From assembly GCA_045603485.1 (NCBI GenBank), contig JAZUMF010000090.1:1-33130 (forward strand): a DNA stretch of 33,130 nucleotides. Reading direction: 5' to 3'. The notes beneath the pieces are model-generated. The model was not told the DNA's origin. It saw nothing but the letters and a program-made list of their open reading frames with translations, and searched no databases. A program made the translations under genes and the position numbers. Positions 1-6,618 of this stretch are shown here, one piece after another (position 1 is the first letter of the stretch; the number at the start of each line of letters is the position of its first letter). The DNA comes from RGIG5952 sp045603485 (GTDB lineage: Bacteria > Verrucomicrobiota > Kiritimatiellia > RFP12 > JAAYLN01).

Positions 1-252
1 AAGGATTGTATTTTGTCGAAAAAGATGGTTTTGATTATATCCTTGATTGGGGTATTATGTTCTATTATGGCCGTAGTGGGAATGTTAATAGGTGGTAGGT
101 GAAGAAAATTTGGTGCGATGGGTGTTGTTGAAGCAGCTCGCATAAGTATTGGTAATGCCACCTTGTTGTCATTTGGACTTGTTGGCGGAGCGGAAATAGG
201 AATTAGTGCTGGGTATGGGTGGTTTGTAGATTTCGAACTGACAGAGGAATAA
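1..252 (+). pseudogene. Degraded C-terminal tail of an RHS-like/polymorphic toxin (5' end outside window)
   Basis: The frame beginning at base 3 is open from the window edge and encodes a protein-like segment (GLYFVEKDGFDYILDWG..., ending NVNRW) up to a TAG at 96-98. From 118 to 252 another frame (ATG at 118) gives 44 residues with a glycine-rich hydrophobic stretch and the end GYGWFVDFELTEE. Together they resemble the region just after the RHS core (usually ending DPxGL), interrupted by one stop and one frame change. Neither piece looks like a complete gene. The block is visibly AT-rich compared with most of the window. Alternatives are a truncated immunity gene or two tiny genuine ORFs. The RHS link rests on the GLY start and the context, so it is inference. 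Confidence 0.4.
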
Positions 253-254
253 TA

Positions 255-584
255 ATGAAAATAAGCGACAAGACAATAAAAGGAGTTAAAGAAGATTGGA
301 AAGTACAAACTTTTCAATATGATTATCTCTCCCATCTGAAGAAAAAATTTGTAGTAGGACATCTTTCCTTTTATCTTCTTACATTGGTTTTGATGGGATT
401 ATTACAGAACGATTTCTTTTTATTTCTTCAAATTCCATGTATGGTATCGTGGAATTATTTTGTCTTTTTTGATAAAAAATACCGTGCATATAAAGATGAC
501 TATAAGTATAAAAAATATGAATTTATAGGAACGCTATTCGCGACCATAGGGTTTAGCGTTTTTATATGTCTGATTTGCTTGTAA
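255..584 (+). CDS. Small multi-pass membrane protein, putative immunity protein
   Basis: This encodes 109 residues from ATG 255. That start is preferred over an earlier in-frame start at 219 because GAGGA lies just upstream at 243-247 and the gene begins 2 bp after the preceding 118-252 reading frame, suggesting translational coupling. The N-terminal third is charged and soluble. It is followed by a long hydrophobic region (about residues 37-73, probably two helices), a Lys/Tyr-rich loop, and a final hydrophobic helix ending ICLICL. I do not recognise a family. Position directly behind a toxin-like tail, small size and membrane character fit an immunity protein against a membrane-active or translocated toxin, but this is inference. 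The region is AT-rich, consistent with acquired DNA. Confidence 0.6.
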   Translation: MKISDKTIKGVKEDWKVQTFQYDYLSHLKKKFVVGHLSFYLLTLVLMGLLQNDFFLFLQIPCMVSWNYFVFFDKKYRAYKDDYKYKKYEFIGTLFATIGFSVFICLICL

Positions 585-610
585 GTGTCAGCCTTTATGG
601 GAGTAGTAAA

Positions 611-742
611 ATGAAAATTCTTTCTCTTTTTAAGTGGGTATTTGTTATAACTACGATTATTCTGGCCGCAATCGTGAGCAGTTCCTATGAATGGACCTCT
701 CGGAGGTGGTGGCGTTTATTAATTTGGAGGTGTTATGTTTAA
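611..742 (+). CDS. Very small single-pass membrane protein (43 aa)
   Basis: ATG 611 is preceded by GGGAG at 599-603 with good spacing. The product starts MKILSLFKWV, has one hydrophobic helix (about residues 8-24, FKWVFVITTIILAAIV) and a short Arg/Trp-rich tail. Its stop (740-742) overlaps the start of the next gene at 735 by 8 bp, and the next gene's ribosome site (GGAGG, 726-730) lies inside this ORF. The overlap, ribosome site and helix support a real gene, although it is short enough to be only a translational coupler. No family is recognised. The setting suggests a second component of the immunity-like cluster. Confidence 0.45.
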   Translation: MKILSLFKWVFVITTIILAAIVSSSYEWTSRRWWRLLIWRCYV

Positions 743-1223
743 GTATCAAACTGGAGAAGATGTTATTTTAGGCGATGTCGTTCAGTATGCTGAATGGCAA
801 GGAATTATTGAGTTCTTTATACATAAAGGGACTTCACTTGCAATTGATTACCATGCACCTAAAGGGGGGGTAATGATATTGTTCTTTAATGGGGGTCGTC
901 TTTTGTTGGAAAATACAAAGGAGGAGGAAGATTTGATTTTTAAACATCGCTTTGACAATTCAGTTATTACTGAATTTGAAAAAAGGAAAAAAATATGTAC
1001 TTTACTTTATCATAATGGAATTCCAATTTCGGTAGGGGATGAGGTGGAATGCATAGGGCCCTTGAAAGAACAGACAAGAATGCAGATATCATCAATCTAC
1101 CCACCTTTTACCTCGATATCGTGGCAAGCAAGAATGCCAACTGGAGGTTTTACATGTATGTTGCCAACTGGAGAAGAGATGACTTTTGAAACAGTTCCTC
1201 CTTCTATGCGGTTAATATGTTGA
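735..1223 (+). CDS. Hypothetical protein with an internally duplicated SH3/KOW-like motif
   Basis: This encodes 162 residues behind a GGAGG box at 726-730. Two segments share the pattern Y-x2-G-x2-[VI]-x2-GD-x-V: residues 4-15 (YQTGEDVILGDVV) and residues 92-104 (YHNGIPISVGDEV). Each is followed by beta-rich sequence, suggesting two tandem small barrels. The protein has no signal peptide or membrane helix, so it should be cytoplasmic. I recall similar small proteins in Planctomycetes and Lentisphaerae near secreted toxins, but have no named family. A cytoplasmic immunity or nucleic-acid-binding role is possible. It overlaps the 611-742 ORF by 8 bp and lies in the same AT-rich block. Confidence 0.65.
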   Translation: MFKYQTGEDVILGDVVQYAEWQGIIEFFIHKGTSLAIDYHAPKGGVMILFFNGGRLLLENTKEEEDLIFKHRFDNSVITEFEKRKKICTLLYHNGIPISVGDEVECIGPLKEQTRMQISSIYPPFTSISWQARMPTGGFTCMLPTGEEMTFETVPPSMRLIC

Positions 1224-1358
1224 ATATTGAGTTTCTTCATGAGTAATTGTTCTATGAGGATAGTGTAAAATATTTTCTGTAAGTTACATTGATGTTGTTA
1301 GTGGGTCTTGTAAGAGTTGAATAATAGAGAAAACGAAAATTATGGTACAATAGGAAAT

Positions 1359-1784
1359 ATGATTCAACATTACAACGATTATATTTATCGGTGGCAAAAA
1401 CATTATCATTGGTATTTGTGGCGTAATGCCCAGATATTTACTCCTACCTTTGATGTGTTCGGATATAACGAGCGTAGCGAGGTTACGGGCGTAATAGTTT
1501 CAAATATTGCGGCAGAGTATGGATATGACGAAATCGGAGTTTTCATTCGTGACCAATATGATTTTAGCGGAATCCAACATCTTGGATATTGGAATCCAAA
1601 TACGAATTATGTTGGTAAGAATCCATACAAAAGAAGCCTTGTGGAGAATAAGACATTTCAAATTTACAGAAATAGTTCGGGACTAGGTGGAGACTTTTAC
1701 ATTTATTCTGATGTCAAGAGAATAAAACTGGATAAACCTATAAATCTATCAAGAAACTTAATGGGATGGGCAATTAAACTGTGA
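1359..1784 (+). CDS. DUF6402-like protein, possible orphan toxin-cassette product
   Basis: This is 141 residues from ATG 1359, which has AGGAAA at 1352-1357. The frame is open back to 1317 (TTG, directly after a TAA at 1311), and the extra 14 residues (NNRENENYGTIGN) look protein-like, so the start is uncertain. The core pattern, an IGVFIRDQYDFSG segment, then LGYWNPNT, then a GLGGDFYIYSDVK segment, resembles the DUF6402 family seen near RHS and type VI secretion loci. That match is from memory and only moderately certain. There is no signal peptide. If the missing N-terminus once lay upstream, this would be a displaced C-terminal module left after cassette replacement at the toxin tip. Confidence 0.55.
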   Translation: MIQHYNDYIYRWQKHYHWYLWRNAQIFTPTFDVFGYNERSEVTGVIVSNIAAEYGYDEIGVFIRDQYDFSGIQHLGYWNPNTNYVGKNPYKRSLVENKTFQIYRNSSGLGGDFYIYSDVKRIKLDKPINLSRNLMGWAIKL

Positions 1785-1810
1785 AATTAGATAACCCACA
1801 TGGCTTAATG

Positions 1811-1856
1811 CCAGTTTGCAAGGCCAGTTTGCAAGTAGGAGCAGTTTGACAGTTTG
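1811..1856. repeat. Short direct repeats of CAGTTTG
   Basis: CCAGTTTGCAAG occurs twice (1811-1822 and 1824-1835). It is followed by two further CAGTTTG copies at 1842-1848 and 1850-1856. This may be replication slippage or the edge of a decayed mobile element. Confidence 0.6.
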
Positions 1857-2010
1857 CGAGTTTTAGAGTTGATTTCCATTACACAACTCAATCCTCAGAA
1901 CTGAATTTTTCTCCCAGTAGCGAAAGCAACAGCATAAATGGCGATGAGACGCGTGACTTTCAGAAGATTTAAGACTATTTGACTTGATATTACGCCAAAG
2001 CCTTGATTGT

Positions 2011-2110
2011 ATCTGCACTTTAGAGGATAGAGTCGACAATGGTGCAGATGTCGGGAGAGCGATCACGGAGAGAACTTATTGCTGAATTGCGAGAAAGATA
2101 TCGTCAACGG
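2011..2110 (+). mobile_element. Remnant of an insertion-sequence transposase 5' end
   Basis: From ATG 2048 the frame reads MSGERSRRELIAELRERYRQ, which resembles the N-terminus of integrase-core transposases that begin with an (E)RSRREL(I)..LR.RY pattern. The resemblance stops near 2107, and the continuation runs antisense into the LD-carboxypeptidase gene with no family features. An inverted repeat (ATCTGCAC 2011-2018 and GTGCAGAT 2042-2049) flanks the proposed start. The best reading is a truncated IS left after deletion; chance similarity is possible because only about 20 residues support it. Confidence 0.35.
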
Positions 2111-2172
2111 CGCAATCTTTTGCAGAAGCCTGATCGTTTGAAGTGCTTGCGGCAAAAGTTGATCGCAAAATC

Positions 2173-3159
2173 TTATTTTTTGACTGCCGGAAAAACGACA
2201 GTGCCGTTTTCTATCACGACTTCGCGCAGGAAGTCGATGTTGTGCGAGTGCGGAATATGGCCAAATGGATAGCCATTGAATACAGGGATGCCAAATTTGG
2301 GTGCCATTTCTTTTAAGATTTTTTGAAGCTGTGCCTTTGGCTTGCATTGGGCAAATTGTCCAAAAACGACGCCGGAGGCTTTGGCAAAGAACTTTTTATC
2401 TATTAAGTACTGAAGCTTTTCGCGGACATTTTCAGGTTTTACATTTGAGGCTTCGATGAAAATGATTTTACCGGCTGTGTCGGGACAATAGCTTTTTTCA
2501 ACTAGGCGGCAGAGTTTCCAGAGTGAGCCGCCTAGCGGTAAGCCTCGGCAGTCTCCCGGAATTAGAGTTTCGACATTGATTGGACCAAGCTGCTCCCCAC
2601 TGTTGATTTTCTTTATCGCATCGATGGCGCTTGGGGTAAGTCCTGGCAACGAACCGACCATTGTACCGGCAATGGGATGTCCGTTCTTTTGCGCTAACAA
2701 TGCACAAACAACCAAAGTGGCATCGCTATAACCTTGGATGTAGAGTTCTGGGCGATTTTTCAATTTCGTCCAATCGAGATTGTCCAGCAGCTGTTCACTT
2801 CCCATGCCTCCGCGGATACACAGTATCATATCGACTTCGGGGTCGTTCCATGCCGCGTAGAAGTCGGCAACCTTGCCTTCGACCGGAGCATGGTTTTTGC
2901 CTTCTTCTTTAACGAAGGCGTGCGGCATAACTTTGACTTTATAACCAGCCTTGCGTAGGATTTCTAAGCCTTGCCGATGAATTTTAGAGCCCGGGTATGA
3001 ACCAGGTGAAATGCAGGCGATGGTTTTGACTTCAGGCGGCATAATGCCGATATATGACTTTGATTTTGCATTGCCATTGTCAAAAATCTCAAGGTCGTTA
3101 TCTGTGGCAGATAAGATTGGGCTGATGATTAGCATTGCGAAGATAATCAGTCTTTTCAT
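2173..3159 (-). CDS. LD-carboxypeptidase (peptidase family S66), predicted exported
   Basis: S66 enzymes cleave the terminal D-alanine from murein tetrapeptides (an L,D-bond) during peptidoglycan recycling. The 328-residue product has the family's expected features: RGGMGSEQLL at 116-125, the nucleophile Ser145 in GYSDAT, Glu236 in IFIEAS, and His301 in FGHIPHSH, matching the Ser-Glu-His triad. It begins with a basic and hydrophobic leader (MKRLIIFAMLIISPILSA) that looks like a signal peptide cleaved near residue 18. This is notable because the well-studied E. coli LdcA is cytoplasmic. The start has AAGGAG upstream. It lies 14 bp after the uvrC stop and is probably co-transcribed with it. Confidence 0.9.
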   Translation of the reverse strand: MKRLIIFAMLIISPILSATDNDLEIFDNGNAKSKSYIGIMPPEVKTIACISPGSYPGSKIHRQGLEILRKAGYKVKVMPHAFVKEEGKNHAPVEGKVADFYAAWNDPEVDMILCIRGGMGSEQLLDNLDWTKLKNRPELYIQGYSDATLVVCALLAQKNGHPIAGTMVGSLPGLTPSAIDAIKKINSGEQLGPINVETLIPGDCRGLPLGGSLWKLCRLVEKSYCPDTAGKIIFIEASNVKPENVREKLQYLIDKKFFAKASGVVFGQFAQCKPKAQLQKILKEMAPKFGIPVFNGYPFGHIPHSHNIDFLREVVIENGTVVFPAVKK

Positions 3160-3173
3160 CGACGACTCCTTTT

Positions 3174-4646
3174 TTAGTTTCTGGTTTTCTTCAGGGCGTT
3201 GAGTATGGCCTCTGCCAATGACATTCCGATTCCCGGGACAGCGGCAAGTCGTTCTGGGGTGAGTTTTGAGATCGCATTTACAGATCCGAAGGTCCGCAGG
3301 AGCAGCATTTTCTTGGAGGGTCCGATACCTGGAATATCGTCAAGGAGCGATTCGCGGATTGTTTTATTGCGGCGGGCTCTGTGATGAGTAATGGCAAATC
3401 GGTGGGCTTCATCTCGCAAGCGTCTTACGACTTTGAGCGCTTCGGAGTCTCGAGGAAGGAGTAGGGGCGGCTCGCCGTTATCCATGACGAGTTCTTCCAG
3501 GCGTTCGGCAAGTCCTACTGTTGGTATCTCTTCTATGCCAAGCTTTGCCAGGGCTGCTCTTGCGGCCCTTAATTGAGTGATGCCGCCATCAAGGATGATT
3601 AAATCTGGCATCGGCTGACCGGTCTCTTTTAAGGAGGAGTATCGCCTTGTGACCGCTTGAGCAATCATTGCTGGATCGTTTGGCCCGTCAAAGCCTTCCA
3701 TATTGAAGGTTCGGTAGCGTCGCTGGTCGGGTAGACCGTCGACTGCCGCAACCATACTTGCAACTGCAAGGATTCCTGAGGTGTTTGAGATGTCAAAGCA
3801 TTCGATTACATGGGGCGGTGAGGGGAGATTGAGTGCTAACGCGAGCTTTTTTATTCCGTATATGGCATCTTCTTTACGCATGGCTTCTGTCGCTACGGGG
3901 CCAATCTGGCGCGCATGTGCCATATCTTTAAGCGCCTGCCAAATAACCTTGTATTTCCCTGCGGTCTCATACTCCATATCTTGAGATGCCTGCAGCATTT
4001 TTTGCTTTAGCTCTTCCATTATGTCTATGCGTTTTCCACGGAGGCAATCGCAGGCTTCTTCAAAGCGGGCGTGATAGTCCTCTTCTGAGATTTTGCCTAT
4101 ACAGGGAGCGGAGCAGGTGCAGATTTGGTCGTTGTTGCAATGATGATATGTTTCATCATCGGGGATCGAGGTCGGGCATTTTCTGAGTCCGAATCGGCGC
4201 TGCAGGTAGTCGATTACGGGATATACATCACCGCCGTTGGTTGGGAAGGGACCAAAATAGTATGAGCCGTCATCGCGTTTGAGGCGAAATGGCAGGAGGC
4301 GGGGAAATTTTTCATTGGCGGTTCCCTTTATGCCCAGATAATGCTTGTCATCTCTGAGTAGTATGTTGTACTTTGGCTTATGTTCGTTGATGAGGGTGTT
4401 TTCAAGGAGTAACGCTTCATCTTCTGAACGCACAACCGTCCACTCGACGCTGTCGGCTTCGCGAACGAGTTGGCGGACTTTGGGATGGCCTCGAAGAATC
4501 GTTGAATGACGAAAATACGACCGTACTCTGTTGGCAAGAATCTTTGCCTTGCCAACATAGATGATTGTTCCCTTCCGGTCGCGCATGATATAGCAGCCGG
4601 GCTTGCGTGGAAGCTCTTTTAGTTTTTCAAGAATTTTGTTATTCAC
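3174..4646 (-). CDS. uvrC: UvrABC excinuclease subunit C, internally shortened
   Basis: UvrC makes both incisions in nucleotide excision repair. From GTG 4646 (AGAAGGG upstream; product begins NNKILEKLKELP) it is 490 residues. An upstream TTG at 4703 would add 19 unlike-family residues. Visible in order, in the 490-aa numbering: GIY-YIG nuclease (GCYIMRD...YVGKAK, residues 17-35), a cysteine group typical of the UvrC iron-sulfur site (Cys157, 170, 176, 178, 182), a UVR motif (about 208-243), RNase H-like nuclease (ECFDISNTSG, LIILDGG, RDEAHRFAI) and two helix-hairpin-helix motifs (PGIGPSKK, PGIGMSLAE). The usual segment of roughly 120 residues between UVR and ECFDIS is missing, although the frame is continuous. 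Confidence 0.93.
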   Translation of the reverse strand: MNNKILEKLKELPRKPGCYIMRDRKGTIIYVGKAKILANRVRSYFRHSTILRGHPKVRQLVREADSVEWTVVRSEDEALLLENTLINEHKPKYNILLRDDKHYLGIKGTANEKFPRLLPFRLKRDDGSYYFGPFPTNGGDVYPVIDYLQRRFGLRKCPTSIPDDETYHHCNNDQICTCSAPCIGKISEEDYHARFEEACDCLRGKRIDIMEELKQKMLQASQDMEYETAGKYKVIWQALKDMAHARQIGPVATEAMRKEDAIYGIKKLALALNLPSPPHVIECFDISNTSGILAVASMVAAVDGLPDQRRYRTFNMEGFDGPNDPAMIAQAVTRRYSSLKETGQPMPDLIILDGGITQLRAARAALAKLGIEEIPTVGLAERLEELVMDNGEPPLLLPRDSEALKVVRRLRDEAHRFAITHHRARRNKTIRESLLDDIPGIGPSKKMLLLRTFGSVNAISKLTPERLAAVPGIGMSLAEAILNALKKTRN

Positions 4647-4656
4647 GGCCCTTCTT

Positions 4657-4665
4657 ATTATAGCA
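4657..4665 (-). promoter_or_regulatory. Extended -10 element (TGCTATAAT) upstream of uvrC
   Basis: Read on the minus strand this is TGC-TATAAT, a perfect extended -10, with no good -35 at 17 bp (TTGAAA lies 20 bp away). It sits only about 10 bp before the proposed GTG start, so the mRNA would be nearly leaderless; either the promoter or the start call may be off. Confidence 0.4.
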
Positions 4666-4696
4666 TATTGCTCTATTATGTTTTTCAACCGGTGAT

Positions 4697-4724
4697 TTGA
4701 CAAGAGCCGTTTATTTGGTAAAAT
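4697..4724 (+). promoter_or_regulatory. Sigma-70-type promoter for the DUF4838 gene
   Basis: TTGACA at 4697-4702 and TAAAAT at 4719-4724 are separated by 16 bp. A second TATAAT (4726-4731) lies just downstream. Initiation near 4731 leaves a short leader before the GGAGGA box of the gene at 4758. Confidence 0.6.
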
Positions 4725-4757
4725 CTATAATATAAAATGTTGTTCTTGGAGGAATAT

Positions 4758-6554
4758 ATGGCTTTAATGCTGCGGACTTGTCTTTCGATATTCTTTATCC
4801 TTTCGGCATCCTTTTTTGTGCCGAATCTTCTTGCTTTTGATTTGGCAAAGAACGGCAAGGCTTCGGCAACGGTGGTGATTCATGGTGATGCCGGTATTGC
4901 CGTTAAACATAACGCAAAGATTTTTGTTAAATACTTATCGACTATTACCGGTGCGGATTTTGAGTTCTCGGATGGCGTTGTACCGGCCTCCGGGAATGTC
5001 ATTCTTTTGGGGGCTCCCTATCCGTCAAAGAGGTTTGAGGAGATATCGATTCGTCTAACTCAACCGAATCTTCTTGTGGTGACGGGTGAGGGGACTAGAG
5101 GGCCTGTCTATGCGATGTATAGGCTACTTGAGTATTTTGGATGTTATTTCTGGGCGCCGGGTAACGAAACGGTTCCTTCCAAGAAGGATTTGTCATTGCC
5201 GCAAAATTTTAAGCTTGTTGATGCTCCTGTCTTTCAATTCCGTCAGCCGCTTGGCGCGAGCACTTATAGTCGTGATTGGCGTTCTAAAAATTATATTAAC
5301 GGCGATATGAATATGCTTCATAGCGAATCTACTCCTGAGATGGGTGGGCCGTATGAGATGGCTATGAGTCGGCAGTGGCTTTACGGAATACCTTGCGACG
5401 ATAAGGCTAAATATGCCATGGAGAGCAATCCTGAGTGGTTCGCATGGCGTTCGGGTGCTAAAGCGCGTACTCATTTAGGCCTTTGCTTTACCAATACGAA
5501 GCTTCTTGATGTTGTTGTCGAAAAGATTAAGGCGGACCAGGCGAAGCGTCCGGGACCAAGATATTACAGCTGCTCATACCATGATAATGACAAATACTGT
5601 CAATGCAAGACATGCGTTAAATTGATTCGAAAGGAGGGGTCTCCTTCGGCATTGCTTGTCTATGCGGCAAATTATATCGGCAAGGCCATTGCAAAGGACT
5701 GTCCAGAGGCTAAAATTATCTGTTTGGCATATTGGATTTCTCTTCATCCTCCTAAGCGTCTTAAGACGGAGCCTAATGTTCATATTGCAGTTGCAAACCC
5801 TCGGGATTATACAAAGAGACCTTCCGATAATGCCGAATATTGGAATGCGATCCGTTCGTGGTCTAAGATTACCTGTGGAAATATCTTTATATATGATTAT
5901 AACTGCAACTTTACCAGCATGCTTACCCCAACTCCAATTATCGATGCCATGGGGCCTGCGTTCCGCGATTATATGAAGGCTGACGCAAAGGGTATTTATC
6001 AGCAGATGTCAATGCATAGACTTGGTGATTTTATCGATTTGAGATGCTGGCTTTTCGCAAGGCTTGCTTGGAATCCTGAGCAAGATGAATGGAAGTTGAT
6101 CGATCAGTGGTGTGATGGCGCTTGCGGAGCCGGTTCTCCGTTTATAAAGGAATGGCTTCGTTATTCAAAGCGTTGCATCAGGGGGCAGGCCTGGCATTCT
6201 TACCAGCGTAACACCTTACGCTTTTTTACGGGTAAAGATATTTTGACCGGATATGAGCTTTTTCAGAAGGCGATCAAGGCAACTAAAAACGACCCAAAGG
6301 CAAACGCAATGGTGCGTAAATGCTATACATCGGTTCTGATTTTGATGATCAACCACTACAATATCGATGTCGTAAAGCGTTCAAAAAACATGAATATTAC
6401 GCTTCCAACCCGCGAGGAGCTGTTAAAGACATTTGAGGACAGTCTGGTGGAATTTAAGGTGCATGACTGGATGGAGTGTGCCGAGGGGCTTAAAAACGAT
6501 CGTTTTATTGAGTTTATGCGTAAGGAAAAGTGGCTAAAGCCTGAATGGCGATAG
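4758..6554 (+). CDS. Secreted DUF4838 domain protein, glycosidase-like
   Basis: The ATG at 4758 is chosen over one at 4737 because GGAGGA lies just upstream of it and the earlier ATG falls close to the transcription start. The 598-residue product starts with a signal peptide (leucine/phenylalanine-rich core, probable cleavage after NLLA). An N-terminal region resembling the alpha-glucuronidase (GH67-type) N-terminal domain follows, with GEGTRGPVYAMYRLLEYFG, a typical segment of such proteins. The DUF4838 core contains YSCSYHDNDKYCQC and a CxxC pair (CQCKTC). DUF4838 proteins are abundant in Lentisphaerota and Planctomycetes and are predicted to act on uronic-acid-type glycans outside the cytoplasm; substrate is unknown. 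It is monocistronic. Confidence 0.85.
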   Translation: MALMLRTCLSIFFILSASFFVPNLLAFDLAKNGKASATVVIHGDAGIAVKHNAKIFVKYLSTITGADFEFSDGVVPASGNVILLGAPYPSKRFEEISIRLTQPNLLVVTGEGTRGPVYAMYRLLEYFGCYFWAPGNETVPSKKDLSLPQNFKLVDAPVFQFRQPLGASTYSRDWRSKNYINGDMNMLHSESTPEMGGPYEMAMSRQWLYGIPCDDKAKYAMESNPEWFAWRSGAKARTHLGLCFTNTKLLDVVVEKIKADQAKRPGPRYYSCSYHDNDKYCQCKTCVKLIRKEGSPSALLVYAANYIGKAIAKDCPEAKIICLAYWISLHPPKRLKTEPNVHIAVANPRDYTKRPSDNAEYWNAIRSWSKITCGNIFIYDYNCNFTSMLTPTPIIDAMGPAFRDYMKADAKGIYQQMSMHRLGDFIDLRCWLFARLAWNPEQDEWKLIDQWCDGACGAGSPFIKEWLRYSKRCIRGQAWHSYQRNTLRFFTGKDILTGYELFQKAIKATKNDPKANAMVRKCYTSVLILMINHYNIDVVKRSKNMNITLPTREELLKTFEDSLVEFKVHDWMECAEGLKNDRFIEFMRKEKWLKPEWR

Positions 6555-6588
6555 CGTAGTATTTTGTTTTATTTTTCTCTTGCTTATA

Positions 6589-6597
6589 TGATATAAT
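6589..6597 (+). promoter_or_regulatory. Extended -10 promoter for the metY operon
   Basis: TGATATAAT is an extended -10 (TGn-TATAAT). No strong -35 is present at the normal distance. Initiation about 7 bp downstream would begin at the AAGGAG ribosome site (6604-6609) of metY. Confidence 0.55.
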
Positions 6598-6618
6598 ACT
6601 AGCAAGGAGAAGATAATC

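Larger units (their letters stand above)
1785..2172. other. 388-bp region without an intact gene
   Basis: The stretch between the DUF6402-like gene and the LD-carboxypeptidase stop contains short CAGTTTG repeats (1812-1856), an 8-bp inverted repeat (2011-2018 with 2042-2049) and a probable transposase N-terminal remnant (2048-2110). No complete gene and no convincing terminator is visible. It marks the boundary between the AT-rich accessory block and the chromosomal core genes. Confidence 0.6.

Noticed and set aside
1863..2347. Minus-strand open frames at 1863-2066 and 2063-2347
   Set aside because: No family features or ribosome sites; the second overlaps the end of the LD-carboxypeptidase in the same direction in another frame.
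4647..4703. Longer uvrC start at TTG 4703
   Set aside because: The added 19 residues do not resemble UvrC N-termini and cover the extended -10 element; GTG 4646 has a better ribosome site.
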